Source of the DNA: Microcaldota archaeon
GTDB lineage: Archaea > Micrarchaeota > Micrarchaeia > Micrarchaeales > CABMGC01
NCBI GenBank assembly: GCA_021792235.1
Contig: JAJYVC010000018.1
Coordinates: 1 to 18,765 of the forward strand
DNA: 18,765 nt
Direction of reading: 5' to 3'
Part shown: in pieces, positions 12,637-18,075 of the stretch
How the letters are laid out: every line of letters begins with the position of its first letter
Position numbering within the stretch: position 1 is the stretch's first letter
Made by a program: the position numbers and the translations under genes
Notes under the pieces: generated by a model
The model's database searches: none
What the model saw: only the letters and a program-made list of their open reading frames with translations
What the model was told of the DNA's origin: nothing

Positions 12637-14250
12637 ATGATTGGAAAAAATACCATGGTTATTGGAAATGTTGATAGGGAACTTGGATTTGGCAGGATAA
12701 GCATAGGGGAGAAGAGGTGGAAGTGGAGAAGGAGGCTTTTCAGCAGATTCTCTGTGGAGCCGCATAGATGGATAAATCCGCACATGATAATAGTAGGGGG
12801 CAGTGGCGGAGGGAAATCTAATGCTTGCAAGGCCATGGTTTCGGCGCTCTGCGCTGGCGGCGCACATGTGGCGATACTGGACCCTCATGACGAGTATCTC
12901 GGTATCTGCGGAGCTATAGATGCAAAGGTGTATGACGCATCGAGGAACGGGATAAACATGTTCGATCTCGACGGGGTGACGGAAAGGGAGAGGACTAGCG
13001 AGATAACTAGCATGCTCAAGAGGAACTTCAGACTCGGGGAAGTGCAGGGATACGTGCTGTACAGGTGCATAGCATACTCGTATAGGGTGCTCCTGGCAGA
13101 AGGGAAGACTCCGAACATACATAACCTGATGTTCACAATAAAAATATTCAAGAAGAATTCAAAATCGGCATCTGAAAAGACAGTACTAGAATCACTGGAG
13201 AGGAGGATCTCGCTCCTTGACACTGGTGCATTTGAGAAAAGCGCTGACGTGAATAAGGTGATGTCTGGAAACAGCGTGTTCCTCCTCTCAAGGCTGCATA
13301 CCCCGGAAGCTCAGAGCATATACATGGAGGGATTCCTCAGGAAGGTGTATTCGAGGATGCTCTCGATGGAAAAAGCGTCTAAACCTAGGCTTTACGTTGT
13401 TATAGACGAAGCGGAGAAGCTGGGAGACAACCCCATCCTTGGCAAGATTGCCGCGGAGGGCAGGAAATACGGGATAGGGATAATAGCTATATCGCAAAGA
13501 TCCAAGCTGATTGACAAGGACTTGCGGGGAAACGCAGCTACGCTGATCTCATTTGGCATAAAGGAGCCGGAAGAGCTCAACTATGTAGCAAACTTCATAT
13601 CCGGAGGAACTGAATCGGGAAGGTTCATAGAGGTGAAGAAGGCACTGAGGAGTATCGGAAGGGGCAGGGCGATAGTAATGGGATCGCACATGAGGAATCC
13701 GCAGATGGTCAGCTTCATGAGATCCGATGCGAATTTTGAAAGCTTGGAGTTCAGGATATCCGAGCTTGCCAGAGATGGAATAAACGGAAGCGTGCTGGCT
13801 GCAAAGCTTGATGGAGCAAGAGGAGCGCAAGAAAAGATCGGAGAGATGCTTTCGGAAGGCACGCTGAAGAAACATGAAATCGCATGCGGCAGCTACAGCG
13901 GCGAGTGGTTCATATCGAACAGCCATAACAGCGCCGAGCATGACATCGCAGTCAATATAATAAGCAGGCACCTGGCATCTCTAGGCATAAGCAACAGGAT
14001 ATACAATAGCGCATACGGCCCGGACATAGTTGCATTTCACGCAGGCAACGCGATTGCCATAGAATATGAGACAGGTAGCAAGGACATTGAGGCGTCAGTG
14101 AGGATGATAAAGGGCAGGGCAAACAGGTATGCAAAGACAATTGTTGTGGTGAACGATGAAGCAGCTGATGCATATTCAAAGGTGGTTGAAAACGTGGTCC
14201 CTTTTTCGCATCTTGAAAAATGCGACTTGGAGCACATGATATGCGGCTAA
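12637..14250 (+). CDS. HerA/VirB4-type ATPase with possible C-terminal nuclease-like domain, 537 aa
   Basis: A P-loop ATPase of the FtsK-HerA superfamily (DUF87-like). Visible: Walker A GGSGGGKS at 54-61, followed by LDPHDEY (81-87), an insertion of helices, Walker B LYVVIDEAEK at 252-261 and the sensor strand IIAISQRS at 282-289 with an R-G-N arginine-finger-like segment (297-299). After a linker and a probable winged-helix region (about 395-430), residues 434-510 show E435, P-D at 462-463, and A-I-E-Y-E-T-G at 474-480 before a helix and strand T-I-V-V-V. This D-x(n)-E-x-E pattern recalls PD-(D/E)XK folds with Glu in place of Lys; that assignment is inference. GGTG precedes the ATG by six or seven bases. 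It lacks an N-terminal HAS-barrel, and no NurA gene adjoins, so it is unlikely to be canonical HerA. Confidence 0.85.
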   Translation: MIGKNTMVIGNVDRELGFGRISIGEKRWKWRRRLFSRFSVEPHRWINPHMIIVGGSGGGKSNACKAMVSALCAGGAHVAILDPHDEYLGICGAIDAKVYDASRNGINMFDLDGVTERERTSEITSMLKRNFRLGEVQGYVLYRCIAYSYRVLLAEGKTPNIHNLMFTIKIFKKNSKSASEKTVLESLERRISLLDTGAFEKSADVNKVMSGNSVFLLSRLHTPEAQSIYMEGFLRKVYSRMLSMEKASKPRLYVVIDEAEKLGDNPILGKIAAEGRKYGIGIIAISQRSKLIDKDLRGNAATLISFGIKEPEELNYVANFISGGTESGRFIEVKKALRSIGRGRAIVMGSHMRNPQMVSFMRSDANFESLEFRISELARDGINGSVLAAKLDGARGAQEKIGEMLSEGTLKKHEIACGSYSGEWFISNSHNSAEHDIAVNIISRHLASLGISNRIYNSAYGPDIVAFHAGNAIAIEYETGSKDIEASVRMIKGRANRYAKTIVVVNDEAADAYSKVVENVVPFSHLEKCDLEHMICG

Positions 14251-14613
14251 CTATATACTGATCGATTCTGAGATGCATGAGCGTGCAAAGGAAGGACTTG
14301 GAAGGATAGATAATGGATTTGTACCCAGCGTTGTCGTAGAAGAATTGGTCCATGTCATGGAACGCCTCAAACTCGATGAGAAGGCGATATATGAAAAACT
14401 TTAGAGGTACTACACTCCTATGACATAGTAGGCATGAGCGAAAATGAGATGCTGGAAGCTGACAGAATAATAATTGGCGAGAATGTATCCTTCAAAAGAT
14501 TCAACGGCAAGCTAATACTCTCAACAGCAAAAAGGGAGGAGATGCCTCTATTTACATTTGATAGGAATTTAGCCGCAGAATGCAAGATAAACGGCGCCAA
14601 GTCGTTTGTGTAG
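14249..14613 (+). pseudogene. Broken PIN-domain (VapC-like) gene
   Basis: Two overlapping-frame pieces read as one PIN-domain ribonuclease. Piece one (14249-14404) gives Y-I-L-I-D-S-E-M-H-E-R-A-K, then F-V-P-S-V-V-V-E-E-L-V-H-V with the conserved Glu, and stops at TAG 14402-14404. Piece two (frame beginning near 14401) gives L-E-V-L-H-S-Y-D-I-V-G-M, then P-L-F-T-F-D-R-N-L-A with the last catalytic Asp, ending at TAG 14611-14613. Adding one A to the run at 14394-14398 joins them into K-T-L-E-V-L. The first catalytic Asp (family motif D-T-N-x-L) is absent because the frame is closed by a stop inside the end of the ATPase gene. So the gene is N-terminally truncated and frameshifted. No antitoxin was found. 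Confidence 0.8.
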
Positions 14614-14710
14614 CATGAAACGAACAGTGGCATTCCTCCCATGATTAAAGAGTAATTCAGACAGCCACAGCTTACTTGATAATAAATGATGGCATTTCAT
14701 GCATTTGATA

Positions 14711-15700
14711 TTACCATGAAAGTTCAAGACGTTTCAAGACACTTTGTCCGGATTTTTTGAAGGCATAAGAGAACGCTGCTAGAAACAAGAACCTATCTAT
14801 TTTCCTACAATAAAATAACAATGGTAATGAATAGTTCATTATATATCCTAATAGTTGGCCTGCTTTAATCTGCTTCGCGTTGAGTACTTGGTTATCAATC
14901 TTCATACGGCACATTAGCGCATCTAGGGCTGAAAGTCCCTGGCCGTTGCTTTCTTCAAGCATTCTGCGCATTGTTCGATAGCATTTGTTAGTGTATGTAT
15001 GGATTCTCTTGTTCATACTGCTAATATTGCTAAAGGAAGAGGTGTTTGATTTATGAATTCTGTATCCTGTAAGAGTATCTGCACTTATCAATGCACTGCC
15101 ATTAAGAACTGACAAAGCAGCGCAGCCCATGAACGTGTCTTGCATGGTGGGCATCCTCTTAAGCCATTTTAATCTGCTGAAGGCTACATCTCTGCGGATG
15201 GAAATGCATGAAATATTAAAACAGTTTAGCAGAATTATGCGGTAACTACTTGATTTACTTGTGCTGCTTTCTTTGCTGCCCTTTGGATTTGCCAAGGATT
15301 GGGAAATTTTAATCTCTCGGACAGGATTTGAGCTATCATCTATATATTCCCTGCCATTATAGTAATAGATCAAATTAGGATCTTGGCAGAAATTTCTATA
15401 AATCTTATCTAACTTATGCCTATCAAATAGGTCATCATCGTCCAAAAAGGATACAACTTCGCCTTGCGCAGCGTTTATAGCGTCATTTAGGAAAGCGCCT
15501 ACTGTGCCGCTTGGCCTAAATAGCAGCTTTACGCCTTTCTTGGCCCATTGACGGTCGTATCGCGTCTCAAAGTTCTTAATTAAGATTATCTCGTATAACT
15601 CTTTGTTAAGTGTCTGGCTTAACACAGATTCTACAGCTTCCTTCAAGAATTGCTTTCGATTATATGCAGTAATTATGACGGATATGTAGGGTCGTATCAT
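14711..15700 (-). CDS. Family 2 glycosyltransferase, 329 aa
   Basis: A GT-A fold glycosyltransferase that would transfer a nucleotide-activated sugar, probably in cell-surface glycan or glycolipid synthesis. The N-terminal strand SVIITAYNRKQFLKEAVESV (7-26) and the DxD-type metal and nucleotide-binding motif S-F-L-D-D-D-D-L (84-91) are clear, with a GT2-like G-A-F-L-N-D-A segment (68-74) between. The C-terminal third contains a hydrophobic stretch (about 284-312, I-M-N-Y-S-L-P-L-L-F) flanked by basic residues, suggesting peripheral or monotopic membrane attachment. The sequence is visibly more AT-rich than its neighbours, which hints at transfer or relaxed selection. It diverges from a winged-helix regulator, sharing a symmetric TATA-like palindrome (15733-15746). 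Confidence 0.88.
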   Translation of the reverse strand: MIRPYISVIITAYNRKQFLKEAVESVLSQTLNKELYEIILIKNFETRYDRQWAKKGVKLLFRPSGTVGAFLNDAINAAQGEVVSFLDDDDLFDRHKLDKIYRNFCQDPNLIYYYNGREYIDDSSNPVREIKISQSLANPKGSKESSTSKSSSYRIILLNCFNISCISIRRDVAFSRLKWLKRMPTMQDTFMGCAALSVLNGSALISADTLTGYRIHKSNTSSFSNISSMNKRIHTYTNKCYRTMRRMLEESNGQGLSALDALMCRMKIDNQVLNAKQIKAGQLLGYIMNYSLPLLFYCRKIDRFLFLAAFSYAFKKSGQSVLKRLELSW

Positions 15701-15732
15701 TCAGACGCACAGTTAGAAATAGTGTAATATAA

Positions 15733-15746
15733 TATATTTAAATATA
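15733..15746. promoter_or_regulatory. Perfect 14-base TATA palindrome between divergent genes
   Basis: TATATTTAAATATA is its own reverse complement. It lies 33-46 bases from the glycosyltransferase ATG (15700), ideal for that promoter, and 62-75 bases from the regulator ATG (15808), which would then have a leader of about 35-40 bases. Confidence 0.5.
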
Positions 15747-15807
15747 CTTTTAGACACTTAACTTTGCTTTTAGAAAAGAGCATATCACAATCTACCCAAA
15801 TAATTTC

Positions 15808-16077
15808 ATGAAGTACGACAAGTACGATACACTTGGCGTGATGATGAAACGCTATAGCATAGAAATACTCAAGGCCGTTAGGAATAAGCCTTTGAGGTTC
15901 ACAGATCTAAGGATCCGCATAGTAAGCAATCCAAAAACACTTTCCATAAGCATTGGAAGATTGATAGAGTATGGACTTATTGAGTCAACGCCAGTGAAAA
16001 CTGGGTCCAAGTATAGCAATTTTTACATCATTTCGTATAAGGGCAGACATATGCTAGAAAAAGTTGAGAAGCTTTGA
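15808..16077 (+). CDS. Winged-helix transcriptional regulator (HxlR/PadR-like), 89 aa
   Basis: A single winged helix-turn-helix domain. Helix 1 is Y-S-I-E-I-L-K-A-V (16-24), helix 2 starts at R-F-T-D-L (30-34), the recognition helix is about S-N-P-K-T-L-S-I-S-I-G-R-L (40-52), and the wing spans I-E-S-T-P-V-K-T-G-S-K-Y-S-N-F-Y-I-I (58-75), ending in Y-K-G-R-H-M-L, much like the HxlR-type S-x-K-G wing end. No ligand domain is present. Position, back to back with the glycosyltransferase and sharing its promoter region, suggests it controls that gene and itself; this is inference. The ATG at 15808 could be replaced by in-frame ATGs at codons 12 or 13. Confidence 0.8.
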   Translation: MKYDKYDTLGVMMKRYSIEILKAVRNKPLRFTDLRIRIVSNPKTLSISIGRLIEYGLIESTPVKTGSKYSNFYIISYKGRHMLEKVEKL

Positions 16078-16083
16078 AGTTAT

Positions 16084-16593
16084 TTATTTGATTACTACTT
16101 TATCTCCTACCTTCAACCCTGTGCGATTTGTGAATCCAGAGAGCGCTTCTATTACATAGTTTGCCATATGGCCGGCGTTGTACGGATTGTAGATTATGCA
16201 ATCTGATTGATTCTTGTCGTAAAATGAGCATGGCGTTGCATTTGCTATGTATGTGACTGTGGAGCCGTTGATCCATATTATGTCAAGCGGATAGTAGGTA
16301 TTCTTCATCCAGAACGGATATATGCTGGGCTGTGGAAACGCGAAAAGCTCGAATGTGCTGTTAGTGACGGTCTTGTTCATAAGGCCAGCTTCCTGCTCGG
16401 ACAGGTTTGATGCAACGTATGTGAAGTTGTAGGTCATGTTTCCAAAAGTGAAACTTTCAGCTGCATGGTTTGATGGCAAAGAGCTTTGGTTCTTGATGAC
16501 CTGAACTGATGCAAGGCTGATTGTTATGACGAAGACCATGATCAGGAATATGAAAAATAATGCGGAATAGTACATGTATTTTGTTGCCATCAT
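16084..16593 (-). CDS. DUF192 family exported protein, 169 aa
   Basis: A hydrophobic segment at about residues 8-31 is a signal anchor, placing the rest outside the membrane. The DUF192 core is clear: G-L-M-N-K (70-74), then P-F-W-M-K-N-T-Y-Y-P-L-D-I-I-W-I-N (93-109), a P-C near 121-122, a second C near 132, A-x-Y-V-I-E (about 144-149) and the terminal G-L-K-V-G-D-K-V. Several N-x-S/T sequons lie in the outer part. The family function is not established. A strong Shine-Dalgarno GGGAGG lies about five bases before the first ATG, and the next codon is also ATG. It diverges from the gene at 16684 across a shared TATA-like element (16646-16655). Confidence 0.88.
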   Translation of the reverse strand: MMATKYMYYSALFFIFLIMVFVITISLASVQVIKNQSSLPSNHAAESFTFGNMTYNFTYVASNLSEQEAGLMNKTVTNSTFELFAFPQPSIYPFWMKNTYYPLDIIWINGSTVTYIANATPCSFYDKNQSDCIIYNPYNAGHMANYVIEALSGFTNRTGLKVGDKVVIK

Positions 16594-16645
16594 TTTATCC
16601 TCCCTGATCCGAATAGGGCTGTTCCATTAGAATATTGAAGAAATC

Positions 16646-16655
16646 GTTTAAATAT
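16646..16655. promoter_or_regulatory. Shared TATA-like element of a divergent pair
   Basis: GTTTAAATAT lies 29-38 bases before the plus-strand ATG at 16684 (leaderless spacing). On the minus strand ATATTTAAAC lies 53-62 bases before the DUF192 ATG, matching a leadered mRNA that carries the Shine-Dalgarno seen there. Confidence 0.5.
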
Positions 16656-16683
16656 GCTTATCGGAACCTTTTATATGATTGAG

Positions 16684-17256
16684 ATGGTTGTGAAGGTTGC
16701 TAAAAAGGCTGCCGAAGCTGAACCGCAGCGCCAGCCTGGCAGGATTGATGTAGAGTCCAGGGCATTGGACAAGCTGCATGGGCTCTTGAAGGATGTGGAG
16801 TACCTTACGCTTGACAGAAGCGCGGGAAGGTTCGAAAAGGCGCATGTAACGCGGGATTTCCTTAGGGCGGTAGTAAAATACCCCTACATCGGGTTCACGG
16901 TGGATGATGATGTGGACAGATGCCTGTACGTGATGACGCAGGCGACTCTGACTAAGTTCCTTAACAAGCTGCGGGACAACAAGCCCCAGGGATCTACCAC
17001 GGAGAGGACCGCACTTGTATTCGACATAATCGACAGGTATGAAACAGGCATAAAAGCCAATCAGCGCCTTCTGGAGAACAACAAATTCAACAAGGAATTT
17101 GTGGATTCTGCTGCGTTCAAGGACATGTGGAATGACATAATAAGCGTGAGCCAGGTGCTTACCATGTCCTCGCTCAAGGACATGATGGCATTCATGAGAG
17201 AGAATGGAGATCTTGACGAGCAGGCAGTGAAAAGCGGGCTTCTCAGGAGGATGTAG
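16684..17256 (+). CDS. Hypothetical protein, 190 aa
   Basis: No family recognised. The protein is soluble-looking and mostly helical, with a basic start (V-V-K-V-A-K-K-A-A-E-A), a D-D-D-V-D-R segment (about 73-78), T-E-R-T-A-L-V-F-D-I-I-D-R-Y (about 105-118) and a long charged C-terminal half. One Cys is present. The frame is open from an ATG at 16654, but that codon overlaps the TATA-like element, so I prefer the ATG at 16684, which has leaderless spacing; 16675 is a second option. Codon use is normal for the window. Confidence 0.65.
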   Translation: MVVKVAKKAAEAEPQRQPGRIDVESRALDKLHGLLKDVEYLTLDRSAGRFEKAHVTRDFLRAVVKYPYIGFTVDDDVDRCLYVMTQATLTKFLNKLRDNKPQGSTTERTALVFDIIDRYETGIKANQRLLENNKFNKEFVDSAAFKDMWNDIISVSQVLTMSSLKDMMAFMRENGDLDEQAVKSGLLRRM

Positions 17257-17292
17257 CCCAGTGTAGCGATTTGGTGAAAGTTATAGCAAAGC

Positions 17293-17302
17293 TTTAAAAA
17301 CA
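17293..17302 (+). promoter_or_regulatory. TATA-type box TTTAAAAACA of tiny Gly ORF 1
   Basis: The ten bases are identical to the box at 17981-17990 ahead of the second tiny Gly ORF. It lies 42-51 bases before the TTG start at 17344. Confidence 0.55.
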
Positions 17303-17303
17303 A

Positions 17304-17316
17304 CAATTATTAATTG
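17304..17316. promoter_or_regulatory. Perfect 13-base palindrome (6-1-6) downstream of the TATA box
   Basis: CAATTA-T-TAATTG is perfectly symmetric and starts two bases after the TATA-type box, a position suited to a repressor operator. The second Gly ORF has a palindrome of the same geometry but different sequence at 17995-18007. Confidence 0.45.
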
Positions 17317-17343
17317 CTACTCGAATAATTAGATGGTGTTTAT

Positions 17344-17379
17344 TTGAAGGGAGGAGGAGGCGGAGGAGACGGAGGATAA
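17344..17379 (+). CDS. Tiny ORF encoding an 11-residue glycine peptide (MKGGGGGGDGG)
   Basis: TTG start, then Lys, six Gly, Asp, two Gly and TAA. The start is chosen because GGTG at 17335-17338 lies five bases before it, exactly the spacing seen at the second tiny ORF. An ATG at 17333 gives only four codons in another frame. A promoter box, a palindrome and a downstream hairpin with a T run frame it as an independent transcription unit on the plus strand. The peptide has no hydrophobic or signal features and ends in Gly-Gly. Function unknown; the purine-rich RNA itself (repeated GGAGG) may be the active part instead. I know no named family. Confidence 0.45.
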   Translation: MKGGGGGGDGG

Positions 17380-17381
17380 CT

Positions 17382-17399
17382 GCGCATAGATGCGCTTTT
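17382..17399 (+). terminator. Hairpin plus T run after tiny Gly ORF 1
   Basis: GCGCAT-AG-ATGCGC followed by TTTT, starting three bases after the tiny ORF stop and ending eight bases before the stop of the convergent GNAT gene. It resembles an intrinsic terminator; in archaea the T run is the stronger signal. The loop of two is tight, so the innermost pair probably opens. Confidence 0.55.
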
Positions 17400-17406
17400 C
17401 ATAGCT

Positions 17407-17931
17407 CTATCTGAGATTAAGGTACATGTAGTCCCTGTCTAGGTAGACTCTATTGCGCTTTACAAACTTTGGTGCAATTCCGAAGGTTCTGAACCCGTAT
17501 CTTCGGTATAAGCGCTTTGCCCTGGAATTTGAACTAAATACCCTGAGATGGAGAATCTCGTAGTTGTCTCTTGCAGTCTTGATTGCAGACTCGATAAGGC
17601 TACTACCTATTCCCATATTCCTATAGTTTTTATCCACAAGTATTGAGAATATGCCTACATGCGATAGCTCAGAGCCTGGCGTGTCCCTGCGTATAAAGCA
17701 TTGCCCCACGATATGGCCATTGAGCTCAGCAACATAGTATATCGCATTATTTGAGCGAACGTCTTTGAGGAGAGTATTGAACCATCGCTGCATTTTTTGC
17801 TTTGATGGTTGTTTAAAGAATAGATAGTCACCAAATTTTGGGTCTTTGCGTGCCTCTGCATACATGCGCCTGTTAAGGCCAAGAACCTCCTTAAAATCGG
17901 GATTTTTGGCCCTCCTGATTTTTGCTTCCAT
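17407..17931 (-). CDS. GNAT-family N-acetyltransferase (RimI-like), 174 aa
   Basis: An acetyl-CoA-dependent N-acetyltransferase. The central strand Y-Y-V-A-E-L-N-G-H-I-V-G (65-76) is typical, the strand before the cofactor site is I-F-S-I-L-V-D (94-100), and the pyrophosphate-binding motif R-N-M-G-I-G (104-109) begins helix S-S-L-I-E-S-A. The C-terminal S-N-S-R-A-K-R-L-Y-R-R-Y-G-F (134-147) is the usual substrate-side helix of RimI/Rim-type enzymes. Substrate could be a protein N-terminus or a small amine; not decidable here. The gene is flanked on both sides by the tiny plus-strand Gly ORFs: it converges on the terminator of the first and diverges from the second across 92 bases. Its promoter is a minus-strand TTTAAAAA at 17960-17967. 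Confidence 0.9.
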   Translation of the reverse strand: MEAKIRRAKNPDFKEVLGLNRRMYAEARKDPKFGDYLFFKQPSKQKMQRWFNTLLKDVRSNNAIYYVAELNGHIVGQCFIRRDTPGSELSHVGIFSILVDKNYRNMGIGSSLIESAIKTARDNYEILHLRVFSSNSRAKRLYRRYGFRTFGIAPKFVKRNRVYLDRDYMYLNLR

Positions 17932-17959
17932 AAGACCAGATTATCTTGAGATATAAAGA

Positions 17960-17967
17960 TTTTTAAA
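17960..17967 (-). promoter_or_regulatory. TATA-type box of the GNAT gene
   Basis: Minus-strand TTTAAAAA lies 29-36 bases before the ATG at 17931, leaderless spacing, and resembles the boxes of the two tiny Gly ORFs. A second AT-rich element, minus-strand CTTTATAT (17951-17958), is closer. Confidence 0.45.
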
Positions 17968-17980
17968 GGTCATCAGAAGA

Positions 17981-17990
17981 TTTAAAAACA
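17981..17990 (+). promoter_or_regulatory. TATA-type box TTTAAAAACA of tiny Gly ORF 2
   Basis: Identical ten bases to 17293-17302. It lies 34-43 bases before the ATG at 18024, giving a predicted leader of about 10-20 bases with the Shine-Dalgarno. Confidence 0.55.
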
Positions 17991-17994
17991 GAAC

Positions 17995-18007
17995 TACCTA
18001 ATAGGTA
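17995..18007. promoter_or_regulatory. Perfect 13-base palindrome (6-1-6) ahead of tiny Gly ORF 2
   Basis: TACCTA-A-TAGGTA is perfectly symmetric, starts four bases after the TATA-type box and overlaps the expected transcription start. Same geometry as the site at 17304-17316. Confidence 0.45.
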
Positions 18008-18023
18008 ATTGATAGGTGAAATT

Positions 18024-18053
18024 ATGGATGGCGGAGGCGGAGGAAGCGGATAA
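18024..18053 (+). CDS. Tiny ORF encoding a 9-residue glycine peptide (MDGGGGGSG)
   Basis: ATG, Asp, five Gly, Ser, Gly and TAA. GGTGA at 18015-18019 provides a good archaeal Shine-Dalgarno, with its GGTG five bases from the ATG as in the first tiny ORF. Together with the identical promoter box and an equal-geometry palindrome this makes a second copy of the same modular unit, about 690 bases downstream and divergent from the GNAT gene. No terminator as clear as that of the first unit follows; the next gene ends convergently at 18076. Function unknown, and an RNA-level role is possible. I know no named family. Confidence 0.45.
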   Translation: MDGGGGGSG

Positions 18054-18075
18054 GTTCCACTAGTTAGTATACAGT

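Noticed and set aside
12463..13122. Long minus-strand open frame opposite nfo and the ATPase
   Set aside because: Both plus-strand genes have full family motifs there; the minus frame has Pro/His/Ser-rich shadow composition.
14614..14710. Possible RNA gene or terminator between the PIN relic and the glycosyltransferase
   Set aside because: Only a weak AAATG/CATTT inverted repeat is present; no tRNA-like or other recognisable structure.
17344..17399. Glycine leader peptide plus hairpin as a classical attenuator
   Set aside because: Attenuation needs a downstream gene on the same strand, but the next gene (17407-17931) is on the opposite strand and converges on the hairpin.
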